DNA from: Pomphorhynchus laevis
Taxonomy: Eukaryota; Acanthocephala; Palaeacanthocephala; Echinorhynchida; Pomphorhynchidae
Assembly: GCA_012934845.2 (NCBI GenBank)
Contig: WNNJ02002511.1
Coordinates: 1 to 64,000, forward strand
Reading direction: 5' to 3'
DNA: 64,000 bases
In this document: positions 25,131-33,389 of the stretch, piece by piece
Position numbering within the stretch: the first letter of the stretch is position 1
Layout of the letters: every line of letters begins with the position of its first letter
The notes under the pieces: model-generated
What the model was told of the DNA's origin: nothing
The model's input: only the letters and a program-made list of their open reading frames with translations
The model's database searches: none
Position numbers and translations under genes: made by a program

Positions 25131-25950
25131 ACTTGTTTTCTTTTCGTTTTCTTACTTAATTTTACTTATTTATCCATGTATTATTTTGCTTAAGAAAATC
25201 TTTATTATTAGAACTACTCTTAATCTGAATCATCAGATGGAATTTAGCATAAGCTGTGTGCATGATAGTGCGTATTGCAGTTTAACCATGCATCAGGCAC
25301 TAAATTCCTTTAAATAGAAATGCTGTTTTACAGGGACACTTTAAAGTGTACAAATATATAAAATATAATTTGTTGTTACACCTGCCCTGGGACACACAAT
25401 GGTGTAATCGTAAATAAACACTGTTTTCCTCATGACGAGGCATAAACACCAGACAGCATCCTATATATCCTCATCAGACTAAGAAATAGAACTGAATTAT
25501 TCTAGCAATATTCAAAGTCGCTACGTATGCCCAGTCATCCTATGTGTTACGACAAACCTCAACAACGGTATACGCGTTTCGCTCTTAAGGAGCTCATCAG
25601 TACCGTGACTTTAATAATCATCCACAGGCACCTTAACACACGCTTTAACAGTGTCTAAAGTTCGAAAACTAGAACTACCCTTAATCTGAATCATCAGATG
25701 GAATTTAGCATAAGCTGTGTGCATGGCAGTGCGTATTGCAGTATAACCATGCATCAGGCACTAAATTCCTTATAATAGAAATGCTGTTTAACGGGGACAC
25801 TTTAAAGTGTACAAATATATATTATATAATCTGTTGTTATATATACAACCGTAAATGCCGCCAAAAATCGGACTTGTTTTCTTTTCGTTTTCTTACTTAA
25901 TTTAACTTATATATCCATGTATTATTTTGCTTAAGAAAATCTATATTATT
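25131..25950. mobile_element. Hammerhead-bearing direct-repeat element with flanking duplication
   Basis: A block of about 175 bp starting AGAACTACTCTTAATCTGAA at 25210 recurs at 25671, a period of 461 bp. The 285 bp between them holds a canonical hammerhead ribozyme on the - strand (25564-25607). A 78-bp sequence (ACTTGTTTTCTTTTCG...) flanks the unit directly at 25131-25208 and again at 25872-25950 with three differences. The first flank adjoins the 3' end of the LINE, so this element may have landed in the LINE's tail. The 1.4-unit form with a hammerhead per monomer matches animal retrozymes, non-autonomous elements linked to PLEs. No coding capacity. Confidence 0.65.
25564..25607 (-). ncRNA. 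Hammerhead ribozyme, type I, minimal stem III
   Basis: On the - strand: stem I strand ACGGTA (25606-25601), core CTGATGA (25600-25594), stem II GCTC-CTTAA-GAGC (25593-25581), core GAAA (25580-25577), a two-base-pair stem III (AC/GT with loop GC), cleavage position A at 25571, and stem I return strand TACCGT (25570-25565), fully complementary. All invariant core positions are present. A very short stem III is typical of hammerheads in PLEs and retrozymes. Confidence 0.8.
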
Positions 25951-26976
25951 TTTAAAATTTCACAATTTTACCACATGCAGATCACGTATGACGTTAATTA
26001 AAACTTTCAATGCCTGTATTTTCAGTGTGTATAAAAAACTAATAAATTGTATCATCGTTTAGCGAATAAACTCATTGAAAGTTTATTGCATGACAGTGTA
26101 AACACGTAAAGCATGTAGAATCAGGTCATTTCCGATTAAGTTTTATTTAAAATGCTTTTAGATTAAAATAAAATTTAATTTTCTGAAAAGTCCTATAATT
26201 TAAAGTGTACTTCGAAAAATTAATAAAATTTAAATGACAGTATTTAACGTTAGTAGTAAAATGTAAAATTAATAAATTGCAAAATGAAAATATTACTGAA
26301 GTCGAATATTGTAGAGGCATAGTTTCATTCATACAATATACTACTGTTCATATTGTTTCGCTCTTTTTAATTTTCAATTTAAGCCAAAAATATTTTACTT
26401 CTAATAAATCGATGTGATTTTAGCAATTCAATCAAGGCCTCAATCATAATTGAAACACTCACTTTATAATTTATGATATAGAGTTAGTATATGTTCAATA
26501 ATTTTCAATCAGTTATCAAAAAGTTTAAAAATTAAATGAGCATCTAAATTGTTTCTACGTAGACGGTTACTTCCGATTAAAAAATTCAAAGTTTGGAAAA
26601 ATTCGTAATTTGCATTTTTCCTATTTATATTTTATAAATCGAACGTTTTTATAATTTGGCGCGAACGTCGCGATTAAGATGTTTAGCGTCATTTTTGATC
26701 ATCAAAAACATGAATTTATGTCAACTTTAGTTAGTAATTGCCTTATAAGATTATTTTAACAAATGCCTAAAATATAGCTGCAAAGTATTGTAGCTGTATT
26801 ACAGCTGCCAAATATATGACAAAGTCAATTTACACAGTGGCAAAATCAATTTAATACAGCAGTATTTAATGTAGTAGAAAAATAGGAGTTATGTATATTA
26901 TATAGGAGAGACATATATTTATATTTCATATAAATATATAAAATATATAAAATATATTTATATTTCATATAAATAT
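25951..26976. other. AT-rich intergenic stretch
   Basis: No gene or element recognised up to the PLE fragment that begins at 26977. AT-rich microsatellite-like ATATAT/TTTCATATAAATAT repeats occupy about 26920-26976, a plausible insertion context. Confidence 0.45.
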
Positions 26977-27832
26977 ATGAAATATATGTTTCGATACATT
27001 GATGATATATGTGTATTTAATTCTAATAATTTTTATTCAATTAGTGAGCACATTTATCCAGAAAGCCTTATTCTTAACAAAACCAATATTAATGATAAAG
27101 AAGGTGTATATCTAGATATGAACATTAAATTAACATTAACTAAAACTACTATTAATTTATATCGTAAAGATGACATATTTAAATTTACAAGAAACATATT
27201 TTTGCATGAGCATTCATGCAAACCATATAAATATAAAATATAATACATTAAATAATGAAATTTTAAGAATTGCAACAATATGTAATGATATTGGCTTTCT
27301 TCAAAATCATTTAAATAATTTAATAGATACATATTTTAAACTAGGTTACTATAAAAATAACATCAAGCAGAAAATAGTAAAATATATAAATCAACACAAT
27401 AATATAAAGAATAAATTTAAACTCTTAAGTGGCAAATTTTTATGGATGGATAATAAATAATATACTTTGTATTAGAATAAGATACTAGATAGTTTTATCA
27501 GATGAAATACATCATTAGCATGTATTTGGCCCCGCTGCTATGTTGGGTAGAGGAGTTAGGGGCCGAAACCTGATAGCATAGCAGTTCCTCTTGATGACAT
27601 CTAATTCTTATTCTGATACAACGTCTGTTATTTATTAGTCAATTCATAAAAATGACTTTTATTTTAGATTTTATTTTTTATTATTATTATTTTTTTAACT
27701 TGATTAAAATTATAGAAAATCTTAAAACAATTATTAATTTTATTATTTAATTATTAAATTTTGATTTAGCATTATTATGTTTTGTTTATTTTATAATTAT
27801 ATTAAATACGTAGACTCAGTTAGCTGATTTAA
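26977..27832 (+). mobile_element. PLE 3' fragment, sense
   Basis: Begins in RT motif C (KYMFRYIDDICVF), continues through the RT C-terminus (NINDKEGVYLDMNIKL, NLYRKDDIFKFT) to about 27460. The complete 3' UTR follows with pseudoknot (27528-27590) and the terminal motif (CGTAGACTCAGTTAGCTGAT, about 27809). 5'-truncated; it begins immediately after a microsatellite-like ATATTT/ATATAA run. Confidence 0.85.
27528..27590 (+). ncRNA. Conserved interlocked pseudoknot in PLE 3' UTR
   Basis: Helix a: GGCCCC (27528-27533) with GGGGCC (27559-27564). Helix b: CTGCTATG (27535-27542) with CATAGCAG (27577-27584). Helix c: GAGGA (27550-27554) with TCCTC (27586-27590). The order a-b-c-a'-b'-c' means all three helices cross. 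A GAAAC sits right after a'. Helix a is kept by compensatory change in other copies (GGCCTC/GAGGCC near 43.5 kb and 44.0 kb; GGCCC/GGGCC near 1.35 kb), which supports RNA pairing. No canonical hammerhead can be drawn here. Confidence 0.65.
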
Positions 27833-27844
27833 TGATATAAGCTA

Positions 27845-28115
27845 GTTTAAAATATGCATCTATTAAATTATTTAAATGATTTTGAAGAAATACAAATAGT
27901 TGCAATTCTTAGAATTTTATTATTTAATGTATTTAACTTTATATTAAATGGTATGCATGAATGCTCACGCAAAAATATGTTTCTTGTAAATTTAAATGTC
28001 ATCTTTACGATATAAATTAAAAGTAGTTTTAGTTAATGATAATTTAATGTTCATATCTAGATATATACCTTATTTATCATCAATATTAGTTTCATTAAGA
28101 ATAAGGCCTCTGGAT
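27845..28115 (-). mobile_element. PLE C-terminal RT fragment, antisense
   Basis: Antisense match to the end of the RT reading frame (region encoding NINDKEGVYLDMN to the C-terminus), tail-to-tail against the preceding sense fragment. It lacks the 3' UTR. Tail-to-tail and head-to-tail arrangements are typical of PLE insertions. Confidence 0.75.
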
Positions 28116-28366
28116 ATCACTATCGTTGAAAAGTAACAAAAAACATTTAAGAAATTTCGATTTTACTGTCTATTTTTATTAAATAATCCATTTTAAATAA
28201 CTTAATTTTATTTATTTAATACTTAAATAAATAAAAATAGGTCATCAACGGGCCAACAACGGGCCATCCAACGGGCTGGATGGCCTGTTGTAAGTTTAGT
28301 CCGAGTCAACTAAACAAGGTGGCGACACCGAAAAAGCAACGTTAAAAATTATGACTTAAAAGTTAC

Positions 28367-29668
28367 ATGTACTCAACAATATTGGAAAAATACGTAAGTA
28401 CTAATGATTTCAATTTTAGATCTTTTAAATGTAACAGAAAAAATTGTATAGTTTGTGATGTTATAAATAATAATAATTGTATCGTAAGTAATACGACAAA
28501 CAAATGTTTTTCATTAAATATTAATAATAATTGTAACTGCAATACCGCAGGTGTAGTGTATCTTATACAATGTACATGTGGATTGCAATATATAGGAAAA
28601 ACATATCAAATGTTAAAAACTAGGTTTAGGCAACACATATATAATATACAGCATAATAGTCAAACTATATTTCATAAACATATGAGATTAATAGGACATG
28701 ATATTAAAAACTGTAAATTATTTATTTTAGAACATATTATCGAAGAAAATATTTCAATATTAAATCAAAAATTATTAGAAAAAGAAGATTTTTGGATTAA
28801 AACGCTTAATTCTATGTACCCATTAGGATTGAATGACGTGGTACAAGGAATTGGCAGAAGTAGTATAATACATAATAAACAACTATATTATAATAATCCA
28901 GTTAAATGCAAACCAAGAAGTCATGGTGATAAAAGGAATAGGAAAAATAGAGTTAAAAATATTAAAAAAGATATGTATATAAATGAACGATTAGAAATAT
29001 TAAAACAACTTTTAAGTGATAATAAGCTAAAAGATCTTTATGTAAATATAAGAAGTTTTTCTAAAGATATCATATGTTCAATAAATCAAAAATTAATTAA
29101 CGACTATGATAGGCTAAGTTGTATAATAGACAGTTATTGTAATACAAAATACTATAATCGTACAATAAATGTTAATAATAACAATAGAAAATATACATTA
29201 ACCATAAACTTCATTAATAAATGTATAGATAACATAAATATAGCCGGACTTTTAAATAATTCTAAAAGTAAAGAAATAATAGGGTCAGATTTAAGTAAAT
29301 ATATTCCTAAAATAAGGTATAAACTCCTACCACCATTAGGGCGAAAAATTTGTAATTATAATAAAGAATTAAAATTAATATGTAACGATAATATTAGAAA
29401 CATAATGGAAACAGAATGCAATTGTAAAAGTCTTAGTTTTGATAAAATAAATGAACATATATGTACCCATAATCTAGAATTAATTGAAAATTGTGAATTA
29501 AGAAAGCTGCTATCAAAAGGGTATAAATATAGATTAAATAATAACAACGACAAAAATAAAATTTACAATTCGTTATATAATAACTTAAATGATTACTTTA
29601 GTAAGCTGATTAATAGTGAAAGCTCGAATATATCTAAGATTAAACATTTGGAAAGATTATATATTTGA
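28367..29668 (+). CDS. PLE GIY-YIG endonuclease and CxC linker
   Basis: 433 codons. A cysteine-rich N-terminus (C22, C27, C30, then CNC at 56-58) precedes the GIY-YIG fold. VVYLIQC (63-69) and QYIGKT (74-79) supply the two tyrosine motifs, Arg86/Arg88 in TRFRQH the catalytic arginine, and LLEKEDFWI (136-144) the glutamate. A basic, Asn-rich linker contains the CxC signature (CNC at 351-353, followed by CTH at 366-368) known from Naiad and Chlamys elements. The nuclease is expected to nick target DNA to prime reverse transcription. The frame overlaps the RT frame by 53 bases in a different phase; whether this is decay or a recoding arrangement cannot be told from one copy. The codon at 28367 is the first in-frame ATG after the leader. 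Confidence 0.85.
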   Translation: MYSTILEKYVSTNDFNFRSFKCNRKNCIVCDVINNNNCIVSNTTNKCFSLNINNNCNCNTAGVVYLIQCTCGLQYIGKTYQMLKTRFRQHIYNIQHNSQTIFHKHMRLIGHDIKNCKLFILEHIIEENISILNQKLLEKEDFWIKTLNSMYPLGLNDVVQGIGRSSIIHNKQLYYNNPVKCKPRSHGDKRNRKNRVKNIKKDMYINERLEILKQLLSDNKLKDLYVNIRSFSKDIICSINQKLINDYDRLSCIIDSYCNTKYYNRTINVNNNNRKYTLTINFINKCIDNINIAGLLNNSKSKEIIGSDLSKYIPKIRYKLLPPLGRKICNYNKELKLICNDNIRNIMETECNCKSLSFDKINEHICTHNLELIENCELRKLLSKGYKYRLNNNNDKNKIYNSLYNNLNDYFSKLINSESSNISKIKHLERLYI

Positions 29669-30713
29669 TAAAATTAAAAATAAAATGAAAATAACAAACA
29701 ATTATAAAAGGAAAGATAAAATTAATAAAGATATGTATAAAGAACTTACTAAATTAAAGGATAACTATATAATAACAACTATTGAAAAAGCTAGTAATAA
29801 CTTTGTCTTCATATGCAAAAAGCTTTATTATGATATACTAATGAAAGAGGTTAATTCTAATGATTTAAATGTAAATCCAACATATGAACGTAGTGAGTTG
29901 AGTTTAGAAACAATTATTACAAGTCACTGTTCTATAATGGATAAAAAGGGTATAAAGGTTGAATTAGATAATAAAACTATACCTATATTATATTGGAATC
30001 CAAAATTACATAAAAATCCAATAAAACCAAGGTTCATATGTAGTGCGTTTAAATGTACATTAAAACCACTTTCTGTCTATATGAATAAAATACTTAAAGA
30101 AATTATAGCACATTTTAAAAAATATTGCAAGGTAATCGAAATTAATACTGGTATAAAACACTATTTTAGTATTAATTCTACAAAAGAATTTTTAGAACAG
30201 ACAAAAGGAATAAATTTTCAAAATATAAATACATACGATTTTAGTACGCTTTATACAAATCTAGATTTAGTAGATATTAAAGAAGCGTTAGTAAAATTAA
30301 TTAATCTTATATTCGGAAAAAGATATACATATATATGTTATAATAATTATAACGCCTATCTAACAAAAATTAAACCATCAAATAAATATAAATATATGGA
30401 TAAAATTGAATTAATAGAATCCTTAAATATTTTGATAAATCAAAATTATTTAAAAGTAGGGACATCTATATTTAGACAAGTAAAAGGTGTTCCAATGGGT
30501 GGTAATAGTAGCCCAATTATAGCTGACTTGTTTTTAAGCTTTATAGAATATGAATTTGTTCATAACTGTGTAAAAACTAAATCTAAACAATATAAATATA
30601 TGAAATATATGTTTCGATACATTGATGATATATGTGTATTTAATTCTAATAATTTTTATTCAATTAGTGAGCACATTTATCCAGAAAGCCTTATTCTTAA
30701 CAAAACCAACTAA
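29616..30713 (+). CDS. PLE reverse transcriptase (RT), interrupted
   Basis: 365 codons of a telomerase-related PLE RT. Early motif TTIEKASNNFVFICKK (54-69); WNPKLHKNPIKPRF (127-140); motif A NTYDFSTLYTNLD (205-217) with catalytic Asp208; motif B GVPMGGNSSP (291-300); motif C YIDDI (335-339) with Asp337 and Asp338. The frame stops where an inverted fragment of the element's 5' end enters just after LNKTN; the remaining C-terminal thumb region resumes at 30889. It would copy element RNA at the nicked target. The label start is the first ATG in this frame, probably not a natural start. Confidence 0.85.
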   Translation: MKARIYLRLNIWKDYIFDKIKNKMKITNNYKRKDKINKDMYKELTKLKDNYIITTIEKASNNFVFICKKLYYDILMKEVNSNDLNVNPTYERSELSLETIITSHCSIMDKKGIKVELDNKTIPILYWNPKLHKNPIKPRFICSAFKCTLKPLSVYMNKILKEIIAHFKKYCKVIEINTGIKHYFSINSTKEFLEQTKGINFQNINTYDFSTLYTNLDLVDIKEALVKLINLIFGKRYTYICYNNYNAYLTKIKPSNKYKYMDKIELIESLNILINQNYLKVGTSIFRQVKGVPMGGNSSPIIADLFLSFIEYEFVHNCVKTKSKQYKYMKYMFRYIDDICVFNSNNFYSISEHIYPESLILNKTN

Positions 30714-30888
30714 AATTGAAATCATTAGTACTTACGTATTCTTCCAATCTGTTTGATTAATGTGACTTTTGCTAAGTCACAATTTTTAACGTTGCTTTTT
30801 CGATGTCGCCATATAGTTTAGTTGACTCAGACTAAACTTATAACAGGCCATCCAGCAGCATCTGACATAAGGGCTGCGCTGCCCTTAT
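30711..30888 (-). mobile_element. Inverted copy of the PLE 5' end inserted in its RT
   Basis: The sequence is the reverse complement of about 28255-28427 (leader plus the first codons of the nuclease frame), at roughly 85-90% identity by eye. Its outer end shows CAGCATCTGACATAAGGGCT-like sequence not seen at the other 5' end. It separates AAAACCAA from TGATAAAGAAGG, which adjoin except for a few bases in other copies. Confidence 0.8.
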
Positions 30889-31252
30889 GATAAAGAAGGT
30901 GTATATCTAGATATGAACATTAAATTAACATTAACTAAAACTACTATTAATTTATATCGTAAAGATGACATATTTAAATTTACGAGAAACATATTTTTGC
31001 ATAAGCATTCAAGCAAACCATATAAAATAAAATATAATACATTAAATAATTAAATTTTAAGAATTGCAACAATATGTAATGATATTGGCTTTCTTCAAAA
31101 TCATTTAAATAATTTAATAGATACATATTTTAAACTAGGTTACTATAAAAATAACATCAAGCAGAAAATAGTAAAATATATAAATCAACACAATAATATA
31201 AAGAATAAATTTAAACTCTTAAGTGGCAAATTTTTTATGGATGGATAATAAA
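30889..31252 (+). pseudogene. RT C-terminal remainder of the PLE
   Basis: Continues the RT after the inverted insertion: DKEGVYLDMNIKLTLTK, NLYRKDDIFKFTRNIF, then FLQNHLNNLIDTYFKLGYYK near 31100, ending at about 31250. Equivalent stretches occur at 27100-27460, 43250-43460, 43680-43880 and 44370-44735. Separated from the catalytic part and carrying at least one stop, so not translated as part of the RT here. Confidence 0.75.
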
Positions 31253-31322
31253 TAATATACTTTGTATTAGAATAAGATACTAGATAGTTTTATCAGAGGA
31301 AATACATCATTAGCATGTATTT

Positions 31323-31385
31323 GGCCCCGCTGCTATGTTGGGTAGAGGAGTTAGGGGCCGAAACCTGATAGCATAGCAGTTCCTC
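31323..31385 (+). ncRNA. PLE-tail pseudoknot
   Basis: Same helices a, b and c as at 27528-27590, with perfect pairing (GGCCCC/GGGGCC, CTGCTATG/CATAGCAG, GAGGA/TCCTC). Confidence 0.65.
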
Positions 31386-31639
31386 CTGATAACCTCTAAT
31401 TCTTATTCTGATACAACGTCTGTTATTTATTAGTCAATTCATAAAAATGACGTTTATTTTAAATTTTATTTTTTATTTTATTTTTTTAACTTGATTAAAA
31501 TTATAGAAAATCTAAAAACAATTATTAATTTTATTATTTAATTATTAAATTTTGATTTAGCATTATTATGTTTTGTTTATTTTATAATTATATTAAATAC
31601 GTAGACTCAGTTAGCTGATTTAATTTTATAAAATAAAAT

Positions 31640-32854
31640 AAATTTTATTATAACGTCTGATTTTAACATCTAATTTTAAATTAAATAAATGTTATTAATT
31701 AATTTTTTAAATAAATGCATTCTGTGGATTTCTAAATATGATTAGTATGTAATCAAGCGAAAGTAATGGGAAAAGGACCCTTGTTGAAGAGTTCACATTT
31801 GTAGTTAAAGTCAGTACGTTTATCTGGTTTTAACTTTTAAATTAAAATCTAAACGTAGTTTATTTGGTTAATGAAACTGCACCTATTGTAATATGATGTT
31901 TCTGTGATCAAACCGAAAATGATCTGTAAATAACTTTTCGAAGAGTTCAAAACATTAGATAAATTTTATAAGTTAAATATTTCCTTGTATTCAGATTGGC
32001 AAGGAAGGTAAATTAACTGAATTTACTAACGAAGATAAATGAAACTGCACTTTTTGCTAAATACTATTAAACTGTCTTTTTTACCTATAGGAACTATATC
32101 AGTGAAATTGATATGGTATCAATTATGATGGTATCTGCTATTCATATAAAATAAAATGGTTTTATATTCTTGATACTGCTTATAAAGTAATATCAAGTTA
32201 ATTTAAGAGCAAGGCCAGTTTTTGGATTACTTAGCTCTCTACAATTGATTTTTCAATTGTTGATGATATTTATTTCACGACAAATCAAGCAATGATCGTT
32301 TTCACTTTTCTACACGTAAAAAATAATTAATAATTAATTAATCTTAATTCTAATACATTTGAATTACAGGAAATCTTAATACTAAAATATTTATAATATT
32401 AATTAAGATATTAATATATAATTAATATTAATATATAATTAAAATATTAACATATATGATTTGTGTTTTTCAGTTTTTGTGTTTTTGTTTTTTAGTTTTC
32501 TCGCGTTCTAATTGATTAACATATATGCATTACGAATTAATATTTATTAATTTGGTTAATTATTAAAAATTTAAATGTGTGTTTAGTAAATTTAGTAAAT
32601 GTGTTATTTTATAATATGTAGTACGCAGATTTTATTGATGTGAAGGAAGTGCCATAAAATTAATTTATCTTTATTTCAGAAAATGTACAGGTTTAATAAA
32701 GTTTTTTACTTCTAATTTATTAAAATGCAAACATCAAATAAATATAAACACGTAAATAATTATGTTTTTGTAATAATTTTTGTTTAGCCCGCTTTCTGCC
32801 ACATATTGGTAACAATAGGTTCATCAGAAGGCTGACTACCAACTCTAGCCCCTT
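31640..32854. other. AT-rich stretch
   Basis: No supportable gene. The phrase AATGAAACTGCAC recurs near 31872 and 32038, a weak repeat. Confidence 0.45.
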
Positions 32855-33330
32855 TCGAAATTTAACTCATCCGAGATTCAAGATGTCGCTCTCCGTACTT
32901 GACTTACGCTTTTGACTGCTAGGCTCCGATTTTCACACAGCATATTAAACTTTCCATCATGATCTCTAGCAACTTCATTGTACGAGATGGTCTCTGGCAT
33001 GCTTATCGTAGATTGTGAGGTATGAGATCGTGAATATCGATTGAAATCGGGACTGGTCATCCTTTGATGGATTCTTAGTTATTTGACTTATCCGAGATTC
33101 GAGCTGTCGTTATCCGTACTTGGATTTCGTTCTTGGCTGCTAGGTTACTAATCCAGGATTATCAGATTTCACACAGCATATGAAAGCTCCCATCATGATA
33201 TTCAGAAACTGCATTGCCCGATATACTCTCCGGCATGCTTATCATAGAATGTTTCGCATGGAATTATGAAAATCGATTGAAATCGGGAGTTGGGATCCTG
33301 TAATGATTCTTATTTATCTATTGAATAGTT
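32855..33330. repeat. 221-bp tandem duplication
   Basis: Two diverged units begin at CCGAGATTC (32871 and 33092), each with TCCGTACTTG, TTCACACAGCATAT, CATCATGAT and GATTGAAATCGGG blocks in order. GC-richer than its surroundings; no protein recognised, and the 60-codon - strand frame inside it looks fortuitous. Possibly a dimer of a short non-autonomous element, but I find no good ribozyme core. Confidence 0.7.
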
Positions 33331-33340
33331 GCTTATGTGA

Positions 33341-33389
33341 CCCCTTGTGTGACCATTCAATAGTTGCTATTGAATTATCACACAAGGGG
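33341..33389. repeat. Near-perfect 23-bp-arm hairpin
   Basis: CCCCTTGTGTGACCATTCAATAG (33341-33363, two mismatches to the other arm), loop TTG, return arm 33367-33389. Could be a short foldback element. Confidence 0.75.

Larger units (their letters stand above)
28240..31630 (+). mobile_element. Near-complete Naiad-type Penelope-like element
   Basis: About 3.4 kb: 5' leader with GC-rich inverted GGGCCATCC/GGATGGCC blocks (28245-28290), a nuclease-linker frame (28367-29668), an RT frame (29616-30713), an internal 180-bp inverted copy of the element's own 5' end (about 30711-30888), the rest of the RT (30889-31250), and a 3' UTR with pseudoknot (31323-31385) ending near GTAGACTCAGTTAGCTGATT at 31604. 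An N-terminal GIY-YIG nuclease followed by a CxC linker and a C-terminal RT is the permuted order described for the Naiad/Chlamys clade, whereas Penelope, Neptune and Nematis carry the nuclease at the C-terminus. It has no LTRs, capsid or envelope. Probably inactive as it stands because its RT is interrupted. Confidence 0.88.

Noticed and set aside
25210-25846. LTRs of a short retrotransposon (TRIM)
   Set aside because: The 175-bp repeats lack TG...CA ends, and a hammerhead in the monomer fits a retrozyme-like tandem unit better.
27528-27600. Hammerhead ribozyme in the PLE tail
   Set aside because: CTGATGA and GAAAC are both present, but GAAAC comes first and the bases between do not allow stems I-III in any permutation. 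The interlocked pseudoknot explains the pairing better.
32790-32830. Hammerhead-like CTGATGA...GAAAG on the - strand
   Set aside because: Stem II cannot close next to the core and stem I has only two pairs.
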